This document shows, piece by piece, positions 17,259-24,483 of a stretch of 64,000 bases of DNA. The position numbers and the translations under genes are program-made. How positions within the stretch are numbered: the first letter of the stretch is position 1; each line of letters begins with the position of its first letter. The stretch comes from Alphaproteobacteria bacterium (GTDB lineage: Bacteria; Pseudomonadota; Alphaproteobacteria; CALKHQ01): contig JAWKYB010000003.1 of assembly GCA_041396705.1 (NCBI GenBank), positions 372,001-436,000 of the forward strand, in the 5' to 3' direction. The notes under the pieces were generated by a model. It worked only from the letters and a program-made list of their open reading frames with translations. It was not told where the DNA came from and did not search any database.

Positions 17259-18074
17259 ATGGCGCGGTGCGGGTTCCGATCGATGCGGCGGCGATGCGGC
17301 GCGTTCGCGCTCGCGGCCGGCCTCGGCGCCGCGGCGGCACCTGCCGTGGCCGGCGACATGGCGCGGGCCGAAGTGATCGGCTTTTCCGTCGACGGCGCCT
17401 TCGTCGCGGTCGAGGAATATGGCGTGCAGGACGGCTCCGGCTCGTTCTATTCCGCCATCGAAGTGCTCGACGTCGCCGCCGACCGCCCGGTCGATGGGGC
17501 GCGGGTCGCGGTGCTGCTCGACTACGAGGCGATGACGGAGGCCGAGCGCGACGACGGACTGGCCATGGCCCGGGCGCAGGCGCGCGCCGCGGCGGCGCCG
17601 ACGCTGGCCGCCAGCGGCATCGTCGACGGCAATGCCGGCACGCTGGTGATCGCCCGTCCGCCCAGCGACCTCGACGCGCCGCCGCATACGGTGCGGATGT
17701 CGCTGGGTGCCGCGTTCAATCCCTACTGGATGCAGGACCGCGAAGTGCTGCAGCTCACCGAGCGCCCGGCCGACGCACCGGACTGCCCGGACTATGGCGA
17801 GCCGCCGATGCTGTTCGCGCTGACCCTGACCCTGGACGAGGGCGCGACGGTTGCGCTGCACGACGACACCGCCCTGCCCGCCGCCCGCGGCTGCCCGACC
17901 GGCTATCGCATCCACAGCGTGATCGCCTACCTGCCCGGCCTGCCCAGCCAGGCCGAGTGCTGCCGCGGCCGCACCACTGCGCTGCTGGTGCTGGTGCAGC
18001 TGACGCGCCCCGGCTTCGAGGGTCCCGACTGGCGCTTCGTGCCGGTCACCGCCGTGGTCGAAGGGATGCCCTGA
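17259..18074 (+). CDS. DUF2259 predicted secreted protein
   Basis: This 271-residue protein has an Arg-rich N-terminus and a hydrophobic Ala-rich stretch ending APAVAGD that looks like a signal peptide. It then shows the DUF2259 hallmark AEVIGFSVDGAFVAVEEYG followed by QDGSGSFYS. The function of the family is unknown; it is expected in the periplasm. The start is either ATG 17259 or the in-frame ATG 17283, the latter giving a more compact signal peptide. It is not obviously linked to the upstream catabolic operon. Confidence 0.82.
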   Translation: MARCGFRSMRRRCGAFALAAGLGAAAAPAVAGDMARAEVIGFSVDGAFVAVEEYGVQDGSGSFYSAIEVLDVAADRPVDGARVAVLLDYEAMTEAERDDGLAMARAQARAAAAPTLAASGIVDGNAGTLVIARPPSDLDAPPHTVRMSLGAAFNPYWMQDREVLQLTERPADAPDCPDYGEPPMLFALTLTLDEGATVALHDDTALPAARGCPTGYRIHSVIAYLPGLPSQAECCRGRTTALLVLVQLTRPGFEGPDWRFVPVTAVVEGMP

Positions 18075-18171
18075 CCGCCGGAGCGCAAGCCGGCTCCCCC
18101 ATGCGTCATGCCCGACGGCGCGGCTGGCGGGCGATTGGGCAATGACCGACTTGGTTTGATCGCACGACGCC

Positions 18172-18256
18172 GTAGCCCGGATTGAGCGCAAGCGAAATCC
18201 GGGACCTCGCCCCGAGACCGCCGCCCCGGATTGCGCTGCGCTCCATCCGGGCTACG
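18172..18256. repeat. REP element 1
   Basis: Intergenic palindrome: GTAGCCCGGATTGAGCG at the left is mirrored by CTCCATCCGGGCTAC at the right, with inner AAATCCGGG and CCCGGATT arms. The same element recurs at 19158, 20090, 20195, 31898 and 32631. Confidence 0.8.
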
Positions 18257-18299
18257 CGGCGGTGCCGATAAGGGGTCAGGCCAGCGCCGCTACTGACGG

Positions 18300-19043
18300 T
18301 CAGCCGCCGTTCCCGTCGTCATCGTCATCATCGTCGTCGTCATCATCGTCGCTGGTACCGCCACCGCCGCCACGGCCGTTGTCCTCAAGCTGCGCCAGTA
18401 CCGGCAGGAACACGCCGAGCAGCAGGTCGTCCAGCGCGTGCTGCGGCCCGACGACGGAGCGCATGTCGACCCAGGTCGGCGCGCCGTTCAGCGCGTCGTA
18501 GATCACCGTGGCCACGGTCGCGCCGAGCGCCTGGCCGTCGCCGGCGCCGAGAAAGCTGACAGCGACCGGCACCGCGCCGGGCTGGTCGAGGTCCTGGCCG
18601 CACAGCAGCCGCACGCGCGGATTCTGGCCGAACATGCTGGCAAGCGCCATCTGGGCGGCCTGCTGCGAACTGACCGGCCCCGACGGCGGCGTCGAATAGA
18701 TCTGCAGTGCGGCGCGCCCGTCGGGCGACGTCAGCAGCACGCCGACCGCGCCATATTGCTGCAGCGGCGCCGCCTGCCAGTCGGGCGGATGGTAGAAGGT
18801 CAGGATCGGCGCGCCCGGATGCACGAACAGGCGCCAGCCGGGCTGCGGCGCATAGATCTGCGAGCTGAGCGGCTGGCGGCCGTTGGTCAGGTCGAGCAGG
18901 CGCTGCAACCCCGGGTCCGGACACTCCTGCGCCGAGGCATGGGTTGCGGCGAGCACGGCCAGCGCCGACGCGACCGCCGTCGCCTGCAGCGCACGCCGCA
19001 CATGATCGAATCGCCCGCCGGAACGCCGTCCGCCGATCCGCAT
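18300..19043 (-). CDS. secreted protein with poly-aspartate C-terminus
   Basis: This 247-residue protein of unrecognised family starts with a signal peptide (hydrophobic AVASALAVLAATHASAQE, cut near residue 39). The mature part begins with a Cys-containing segment (ECPDPGLQRLLDL). The C-terminus is a pure-charge tail: GRGGGGGTS, twelve consecutive Asp residues, then GNGG. The aspartates are encoded by mixed GAC and GAT codons. The acidic tail could bind calcium or other cations outside the cell. The ATG has GGAGGGG upstream. REP elements flank both ends. Confidence 0.7.
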   Translation of the reverse strand: MRIGGRRSGGRFDHVRRALQATAVASALAVLAATHASAQECPDPGLQRLLDLTNGRQPLSSQIYAPQPGWRLFVHPGAPILTFYHPPDWQAAPLQQYGAVGVLLTSPDGRAALQIYSTPPSGPVSSQQAAQMALASMFGQNPRVRLLCGQDLDQPGAVPVAVSFLGAGDGQALGATVATVIYDALNGAPTWVDMRSVVGPQHALDDLLLGVFLPVLAQLEDNGRGGGGGTSDDDDDDDDDDDDGNGG

Positions 19044-19157
19044 CGCATTCCCCTCCACACCCGCCGACTCTGCCGCCGCAACGGCCCCCAGGATAGCACC
19101 GTCGCCGCCAATGCTGGCCGCCCGACTGTGGCGGAATCGCGGCAGCCGACGCCGCAG

Positions 19158-19238
19158 CGCGGATGGAGCGTGAACGAAATCCGGGATCCGGCCCCAAGAC
19201 CGCCGGCCCGGATTGCGCTGCGCGCAGTCCGGGCTACG
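19158..19238. repeat. REP element 2
   Basis: Another copy of the GTAGCCCGGAT..ATCCGGGCTAC palindrome, slightly decayed at its left arm (GCGGATGGAGCGTGAACGAA). It lies upstream of the FkbM-type gene, ending about 30 nt before its start. Confidence 0.75.
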
Positions 19239-19268
19239 ATGGCGGGCGATTCTCCGGGGGCATGGCGC

Positions 19269-19958
19269 ATGGGCATCTGGCCGGGCAGCCGCGGCAAGGC
19301 ATTCCGCAAGTCGACCGAGGGTAAGCTGGCCGGCCTGCTTGCCCGCCACCGCATCGGCTGCGTGATCGACGTCGGCGCAAACACCGGACAGACCGGGCAG
19401 ATGCTGCGGCGCATCGGCTTCGCCGGCCGCATCGTCTCGTTCGAGCCGGGGCCGGCCGCCCACGCCGCGCTGAGCGCCGCCGCGGCCGGCGACGCCGGCT
19501 GGACCGTCGCGCCGCGCACGGCCGTCGGCGCCGAGCGCGGCACGATCACGCTCACCCTGTCCGAGGCCAGCGACAGGTCGAGCGCGTTGCCGCCACCGAC
19601 GCGCGATGCGCGCCCTGCCCCGCACACGCGCCACCGGCACCGCCGTCGCGCCGGTGACCACGGTCACGCCATCGTCGCCGACCACTGCCGCGCCGGCGAG
19701 CGCCTGCTGCTGAAGATCGACACCCAGGGCATGGAGATGGCCGTGCTGGCCGGCGCCGAGCCGGTGCTCGACCGCATCGACGCGATCCATGTCGAGATGT
19801 CGCTGCTGCCGCTCTACGAGGGCGAGCCCGACTACCTCGCCATCCTCCAGCACCTGCACGCCCGCGGCTTCCGCCCGGCCATGCTGACTGAACGCACCTT
19901 CAGCGAGGCGCTCGGCCGGCAGCTGCAGGTCGACGGCCTGTTCTTCCGCGACGCCTGA
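19269..19958 (+). CDS. FkbM family methyltransferase with an internal out-of-frame segment
   Basis: This 229-residue SAM-dependent methyltransferase has motif I VIDVGANTGQTGQML near residue 33 and the LLLKIDTQGMEM block near residue 150, both typical of FkbM. Between about residues 110 and 133 the reading frame gives an Arg/His-rich sequence foreign to the family. The +1 frame of the same DNA reads RATGTAVAPVTTV, which matches the family. A one-base loss in GTC(G)ACGCC near 19667 would return to frame. So there are two compensating frame changes, either real or sequencing errors. FkbM proteins usually O-methylate sugars or antibiotics. Confidence 0.75.
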   Translation: MGIWPGSRGKAFRKSTEGKLAGLLARHRIGCVIDVGANTGQTGQMLRRIGFAGRIVSFEPGPAAHAALSAAAAGDAGWTVAPRTAVGAERGTITLTLSEASDRSSALPPPTRDARPAPHTRHRHRRRAGDHGHAIVADHCRAGERLLLKIDTQGMEMAVLAGAEPVLDRIDAIHVEMSLLPLYEGEPDYLAILQHLHARGFRPAMLTERTFSEALGRQLQVDGLFFRDA

Positions 19959-19977
19959 CGCGGCGCCTGCGCCCGGC

Positions 19978-20060
19978 GTCATGCCCGGTTTCGATGCGGG
20001 GCGCCCCGTGCCGCATGGGCGAGCCTGGTGGAGATTGCCGGACAAGCCCGGCAATGACGT
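19978..20060. repeat. intergenic palindromic repeat, GTCATGCCCGG family
   Basis: Starts GTCATGCCCGGTTT and ends AAGCCCGGCAATGAC, an inverted pair like those at 11905 and 55307. It lies in the 328-nt gene-free stretch 19959-20286, which otherwise holds only REP elements 3 and 4. Confidence 0.55.
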
Positions 20061-20089
20061 GCGTGGTTTGCGGAACTGGCGTAACGACC

Positions 20090-20171
20090 GTAGCCCGATG
20101 AAGCGCGAGCGAAATCCGGTAGGTGCTGTGGTGGCGCCACCCCGATTGTGCTGCGCTCCATCCGGGCTACG
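20090..20171. repeat. REP element 3
   Basis: GTAGCCCGATGAAGCGCGAG at the left, CTCCATCCGGGCTACG at the right, inner AAATCCGG and CCCGATTG arms. It is directly followed by REP element 4, giving a pair. Confidence 0.75.
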
Positions 20172-20194
20172 GGGTTGTGGACTGTGCAACGGCC

Positions 20195-20280
20195 GTAGCC
20201 CGGATGGAGCGTGAGCCAAATCCGGTCCTTGCAGCGGCGCCGCCGTCCCCGATCGCGCTCACTGCCTGTCCGGGCTACGG
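20195..20280. repeat. REP element 4
   Basis: GTAGCCCGGATGGAGCGTGA at the left and GTCCGGGCTACGG at the right. It ends 6 nt before the stop of the ABC ATPase gene at 20287, so it forms that gene's 3' flank and may act in termination or mRNA stability. Confidence 0.75.
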
Positions 20281-20286
20281 GCGCTA

Positions 20287-21384
20287 TCAGGGCAGCACCT
20301 GACAGCGGTCCTCGGGGACCTGGACGTAGACCCGCTCGCCGAGCTGGAAGCGGTCGTAGGGGTTGAGCGACACCTTCAGCTTGCGTTCGCCGACCGTCAG
20401 CTCGCCGTCGATGTAGCCGCCGAGGAACGACAGGTGGCTGATCGTGCCCTCGAACACGTTGCTGCGGTCGGCCGGCGCCTCGCGGGTGCAGATCGGCGCC
20501 TCCGGTCGGATGATGACGGCGGCGGCGCTGTCCTTGGTCACGCCGGCGGCGCGCGACGAGCGGACCAGCCCGCTGTCGGTGGCGACGGTGACGCAGCCGT
20601 CGGCGCCGCATTCGGTCACCCGGCCCTCGATCACGTTGACGACGCCAAGGAAGCCGGCGACCACCCGGCTGGGCGAGTTGGTGTAGACGTCGTGCGGCGA
20701 GCCGACCTCGATCAGCTCGCCCTTCATGATCACGCCGATGGTGTCGGACATCGCCAACGCCTCGAGCTGGTCGTGGGTGACGAAGAAGGCGGTGATGCCC
20801 AGCGCCTCGGTGATCTCCTTCAGCTCGATCCGCATCTCCTCGCGCAGCTTGGCGTCGAGGTTGGACAGCGGCTCGTCGAGCAGCAGCAGCTTCGGCCGGC
20901 GCACCAGGGCGCGGGCCAGCGCCACCCGCTGCTGCTGGCCGCCGGAAAGCTGCGGCGCGGCCCGGCTGCCGTAGCCGTCGAGCTGCACCTTCGCCAGCGC
21001 CTCTTCGACCCGGCGGCGGATGTCGGCGCGCGACAGGTGCTCGCCGCGGGCGCCGTGGCGCAGCGGGAAGGCGACGTTCTCGAACACGCTCATGTGCGGC
21101 CAGATCGCGTAGGACTGGAACACCATGCCGATCGGGCGCACGTCCGGCGGCACCATGACGCCGCGCTCGGCCGAGAACACGCACTGGTCGCCGATCCAGA
21201 TCTCGCCGCCATGGGCGTGCTCCAGCCCGGCGACGCAGCGCAGCGCGGTGCTCTTGCCGGAGCCGGACGGGCCGAGCAGCGTGAAGAAGCTGCCCTCCGG
21301 CACCTCCAGCGAGATGCCGCGCAGCGCCTCCACCGTCTCGTGGTCGGCGACGTAGGATTTCCGCAGGTTGACGATGCGGAGCAC
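20287..21384 (-). CDS. ABC transporter ATP-binding protein (Fbp/Pot type)
   Basis: This 365-residue ATPase has Walker A GPSGSGKST at residues 38-46, signature LSGGQQQRVALARAL near 146, Walker B LLLLDEPLSNLD and the switch histidine in VTHDQLEALAM. The C-terminal ~110 residues form a TOBE-like regulatory domain (VIIRPEAPI). It pairs by type with the two-domain permease at 15415 and the binding protein at 5332. It is the last gene of a unit amidohydrolase - HbpS/RidA - ATPase that starts behind operator site E. Confidence 0.92.
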   Translation of the reverse strand: MLRIVNLRKSYVADHETVEALRGISLEVPEGSFFTLLGPSGSGKSTALRCVAGLEHAHGGEIWIGDQCVFSAERGVMVPPDVRPIGMVFQSYAIWPHMSVFENVAFPLRHGARGEHLSRADIRRRVEEALAKVQLDGYGSRAAPQLSGGQQQRVALARALVRRPKLLLLDEPLSNLDAKLREEMRIELKEITEALGITAFFVTHDQLEALAMSDTIGVIMKGELIEVGSPHDVYTNSPSRVVAGFLGVVNVIEGRVTECGADGCVTVATDSGLVRSSRAAGVTKDSAAAVIIRPEAPICTREAPADRSNVFEGTISHLSFLGGYIDGELTVGERKLKVSLNPYDRFQLGERVYVQVPEDRCQVLP

Positions 21385-21414
21385 TATCGCGGTTCCATGG
21401 CAAGGCCGTCGTCG

Positions 21415-21509
21415 CGACCCGCCGTGGGCGGCGTGGCGATCCCGGGGTGTCGCACCGGCGATGGTGCCGCGGTTCTTGATTGCCGCGGCGCCGCGCGCCT
21501 CGCAATGAC
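21415..21509. repeat. probable palindromic intergenic repeat
   Basis: Gene-free stretch between the ATPase and the HbpS-RidA gene. It contains GGTTCTTGATTGCCGCGGCG and CGCCTCGCAATGAC, a pattern similar to the stretches at 24363 and 56805 (cytosine-rich ..GGATTGCC..GCAGTGAC ends). Its role is unknown. Confidence 0.4.
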
Positions 21510-21529
21510 CAAGGAAGGCATGTCGCCGC

Positions 21530-22357
21530 TCACTTCTGCGGGATGTAGGCGACCGCTTCCATCTCCACCAGCATGTCGTCGGTCTTCAGCGAGACGACGG
21601 CGGAGGAGCGGGCCGGGCGCGGCTCGGGCACCAGCTCGACATAGACCTCGTTGAACGCCTTCCAGTCGGCGGCGTTCTTCAGGAACACGGTCACCTTCAG
21701 CAGGTGGGCGAGCGAGCTGCCGGCGGCATCGAGCACGTTGGCGATGTTGGTGATGCAGCGCCGGGCCTGGTCGCGGATGTCGCCCATCTGGCCGGTCTCG
21801 CGGTTGCGGCCGGCCTGGCCCGAGGTGAACACCAGGTTGCCGTAGACCATGGCCTGGTTGAACGGCCCGGTCGGCGTCGGTGCGCCGTCGGTCCTGATCG
21901 GGCGCTTCTCGAGCGTGTCGTTCATGTTTGCCTCGTCGTTGGCGGGCGCCGGCACGTCGCCGGCCAGCTTCTCCACCGTGGCCCGGGCGACCGCATCGTC
22001 CACCTCCGGCGCGCCGCCGCCGACGCCGATGGCGCCGATACAGCGGCCGTCGCGGAAGATCGGATAGCCGCCCTTGTTCAGCGTGACGCCGCCGGGGATG
22101 ACCTCGGTCAGGCTCTGGGCGAACAGCGGCCGGTCCTCCCACTTCTCCAGCAGCTCGGCGGTCGGCTTGCGGAAGGCGGCGGCGAGCCGGGCCTTGCCCA
22201 TCGCCATATAGGGGCCGTGCCAGGTATCGGGCTTGCCGCGGGCAACCAGCACCGGATGGCCGGCCGCGTCCAGGATCGCCACCGTCACCGTCGCGTTGCG
22301 GGCCGCGCCCTCGGCCCGGGCGGTGGTGACGTAGCGCAGCGCCTCCTCGAACTCCAA
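21530..22357 (-). CDS. HbpS/GlcG-like domain fused to RidA (YjgF) domain
   Basis: This single 275-residue frame joins two families that are normally separate. Residues 1 to about 135 match the HbpS/GlcG haem-degrading or haem-binding-like family (AILDAAGHPVLVARG; IPGGVTLNKGGYPIF; IGAIGVGGGAPEVDDAVA). After a short linker (PAPANDEAN), residues from about 150 are RidA-like: GPFNQAMVYGNLVFTSGQAG and the substrate arginine region RSSAVVSLKTDDMLVEMEAVAYIP. RidA proteins hydrolyse reactive enamines/imines. There is no internal stop. A Met at the linker could allow a second internal start. The gene lies between the amidohydrolase and ATPase genes of the site E operon. Confidence 0.88.
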   Translation of the reverse strand: MEFEEALRYVTTARAEGAARNATVTVAILDAAGHPVLVARGKPDTWHGPYMAMGKARLAAAFRKPTAELLEKWEDRPLFAQSLTEVIPGGVTLNKGGYPIFRDGRCIGAIGVGGGAPEVDDAVARATVEKLAGDVPAPANDEANMNDTLEKRPIRTDGAPTPTGPFNQAMVYGNLVFTSGQAGRNRETGQMGDIRDQARRCITNIANVLDAAGSSLAHLLKVTVFLKNAADWKAFNEVYVELVPEPRPARSSAVVSLKTDDMLVEMEAVAYIPQK

Positions 22358-22397
22358 GCCGCCGCTCCCTCGATCACGCCGTCGTGCAATCGCGGCC

Positions 22398-23582
22398 CTA
22401 TGCCGCGCGGATGTAGTTGTCGGCGTTGGCGCCGAGCAGCTTGCGCAGCGGCTCGTTGCCCAGCTTGTTCTCCCACGCGATGATGTTGTCGACCGAATGC
22501 GGCCAGTCGCACTCCGGATGCGGGAAGTCGGACGCGTACATCAGGCACTGGTCGCCGAGCACGTCGATCACCGCCTTGGTCATGTCGGGGCCCTCGTGGG
22601 TCTCGATGCAGCAGAACACGCGGCCCATCTTGACATATTCGCTGGGCAGATGCTGCAGCGGCCTGACCGTGCCCTTGACGTAGCTGACCTGGCTGTCCAG
22701 CCGCAGCACCCAGTAGGGCAGCCAGCCATGGCCGGTCTCGGCGAAGCCGACCTTGATGTTGGGATGGCGGTCGAGGATGCCGCCGGCGATGACATAGGCC
22801 AGCAGCCGCTGGGCGCCCCACGGATGCGCGGCGGTGCGCGCGATCGCCGCGTTGCCCCAGATGTCGCGATAGCCGGGGAAGTAGGGCGGCTCGTAGAAGA
22901 AGCTGTGGTGGATGATCGGCAGGTGCAGGTCGTTCATCACCTGCCACAGCGGCTCCAGGTCCGGGTCGTCGATCGGCATGCCCTCCGGCAGGCAGGGCCA
23001 GACGCACGACACCCAGCTTTCGTTGCCCAGCCGCTTCAGCTCCTTCACCGCCCATTCGACGTTGCCGCCCGGCGCCAGGAACAGGCCGCGCAGCCGGTCC
23101 TTGTAGCCGCTGCAGAAGTCGGCCATGTAGGTGTGGAAGGCGTCGTACAGCAGGCAGGTCAGGCTGGGGTCGAGCGCGGTCGAGGCCGAGGCCCAGGTGC
23201 CGGGGATCAGCACGTTCACGTCGACGCCCTCGGTGTCCATGTCCTTGATGCGGCCGTCGGGATTGTCGTGCTGGATGCGCTCGGCGCACTGGTGCTGCGA
23301 AACGTTCTCGACCCGGCCCTCGACGGCGCCCTTACCGCCCTTCTCCGCCTTCTCCGCGCCCGCCTTCTCGCCGGCGATGCGGTTGTAGGGGATCGGCTTG
23401 ACCTTGATGGTGTGCCACGGCTCGGTCGGATGGCCGCGCCCGGGCGGGGAATTCATCTCGCGCTCATAGGGCTTCAGCTCGTCCCAGCGGTCCTTCAGGG
23501 TCTGGCTGGCATAGCGATAGAGCACCTCCAGCGAAGGCGTCACGTGGCTGTCGACGTCGATGACCCGAAATCCCTTGCGCAC
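22398..23582 (-). CDS. amidohydrolase family metal-dependent hydrolase/decarboxylase
   Basis: TIM-barrel protein of the amidohydrolase-2 family, 394 residues. It begins MRKGFRVIDVDSHVTPS and carries IIHHSFFYEPPYFPG, FAETGHGWLP and YASDFPHPECDWP, the last with the metal or catalytic Asp. The family includes nonoxidative aromatic decarboxylases (ACMSD, resorcylate type) and hydrolases. The GTG at 23582 with GGGGAG 6 nt upstream is preferred, since the frame upstream of it is Arg-rich and unlike the family. It is preceded by operator site E and followed 40 nt later by the HbpS-RidA gene. Confidence 0.88.
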   Translation of the reverse strand: MRKGFRVIDVDSHVTPSLEVLYRYASQTLKDRWDELKPYEREMNSPPGRGHPTEPWHTIKVKPIPYNRIAGEKAGAEKAEKGGKGAVEGRVENVSQHQCAERIQHDNPDGRIKDMDTEGVDVNVLIPGTWASASTALDPSLTCLLYDAFHTYMADFCSGYKDRLRGLFLAPGGNVEWAVKELKRLGNESWVSCVWPCLPEGMPIDDPDLEPLWQVMNDLHLPIIHHSFFYEPPYFPGYRDIWGNAAIARTAAHPWGAQRLLAYVIAGGILDRHPNIKVGFAETGHGWLPYWVLRLDSQVSYVKGTVRPLQHLPSEYVKMGRVFCCIETHEGPDMTKAVIDVLGDQCLMYASDFPHPECDWPHSVDNIIAWENKLGNEPLRKLLGANADNYIRAA

Positions 23583-23676
23583 GGCAAACTCCCCGTCAGA
23601 TCCGGCCGGCGGCCGCGGCCGCCGGCTTCCGCATTCCCGTTCGATCCTCAGGTTAGCCAAGGATCGCGCGAAACAA

Positions 23677-23708
23677 TAGCTTTTTTCTTTCGCGAAGTGA
23701 CAAAGCTA
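23677..23708 (-). promoter_or_regulatory. putative MarR operator, site E (32-bp three-part palindrome)
   Basis: TAGCTTT (23677-23683), N5, TTCGCGAA (23689-23696), N5 and AAAGCTA (23702-23708) are symmetric about 23692.5. On the minus strand, possible -35 TTGTCA (complement of 23698-23703) and -10 TATTGT (complement of 23673-23678) fall inside it, with a long 19-bp spacer. The site controls the amidohydrolase gene about 95 nt downstream. Confidence 0.65.
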
Positions 23709-23751
23709 ATTTTCGGCGGCAAATCGGACCGCACCCATGCGCGACCCAGTG

Positions 23752-24315
23752 TCAGCCGTCCTTCCAGCGCCGGACCAGGCCGGCATCGATGTCGAACAGG
23801 TCGAGCGCGCGGCCGACCGCGTGGTCGACCAGCTCGGCCAGCGTCTGCGGCCGCGGATAGAAGGCCGGCATCGGCGGGGCGATCACCGCGCCGATGCGCG
23901 CCGCGCGCAGCATCAGCTCCAGGTGGCCGGCATGCAGCGGCGTCTCGCGCGGCATCAGCACCAGGCGCCGGCATTCCTTCAGGCAGACGTCGGCGGCGCG
24001 GACGATCAGGTTGTCGTCGTAGGAATTGGCGATACCGCTGAGCGTCTTCATCGAACAGGGCGCAATCAGCATGCCGTGGGCGCGGAACGAGCCGCTGGCC
24101 GGGCCGGCGCCGATGTCGCGGTAGTCGTGGACGACGTCGGCCATCGCCCGCACCGCGGCCGGGTCGACGTCGGTCTCGTCGACGATGGTGCGCAGCGCCG
24201 AGGGCGACAGGATCAGGTGGGTCTCGACGCCATCGACCGCCCGCAGCGCCTCCAGCGCGCGGATGCCGTAGATGGCGCAGGACGCCCCGGTGATGCCGAC
24301 GATCAGGCGGCGCAT
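23752..24315 (-). CDS. UbiX family flavin prenyltransferase
   Basis: This 187-residue flavoprotein of the UbiX/Pad1 family prenylates FMN to make the prFMN cofactor of UbiD enzymes. It has the N-terminal GITGASCAIYGIRALEAL flavin site and the block APCSMKTLSGIANSYDDNL. A CRRLVLMPRETPLH segment contributes to prenyl-phosphate binding in the family. Its presence 13 kb from the UbiD at 9174, with the linking operator motifs between, supports a prFMN-dependent pathway. I saw no AAAGCTAA motif directly upstream of this gene. Confidence 0.93.
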   Translation of the reverse strand: MRRLIVGITGASCAIYGIRALEALRAVDGVETHLILSPSALRTIVDETDVDPAAVRAMADVVHDYRDIGAGPASGSFRAHGMLIAPCSMKTLSGIANSYDDNLIVRAADVCLKECRRLVLMPRETPLHAGHLELMLRAARIGAVIAPPMPAFYPRPQTLAELVDHAVGRALDLFDIDAGLVRRWKDG

Positions 24316-24362
24316 GCCCGGATTCCCTCGGCGCGGCGGTGCTGTCGCCCGGCAATCGCAGG

Positions 24363-24468
24363 CGTCATCGCGCGCCGCCGGCAGGGGGCGTGGCGTTCCG
24401 GGGCCGCTGCCGCGCCGTTCTTGCGGTTGCTCCGGATTGCCACGCCGCTCCGCTGCTCGCAGTGACGA
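24363..24468. repeat. probable palindromic intergenic repeat
   Basis: Gene-free stretch between the nitrilase-family and UbiX genes. It has GCGTCATCGCGCGCCGCC at the left and CGCTGCTCGCAGTGACGACG at the right, with GTTGCTCCGGATTGCCACGC between. It resembles the stretches at 21415 and 56805. Confidence 0.5.
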
Positions 24469-24483
24469 CGCGAGAACACGGGG

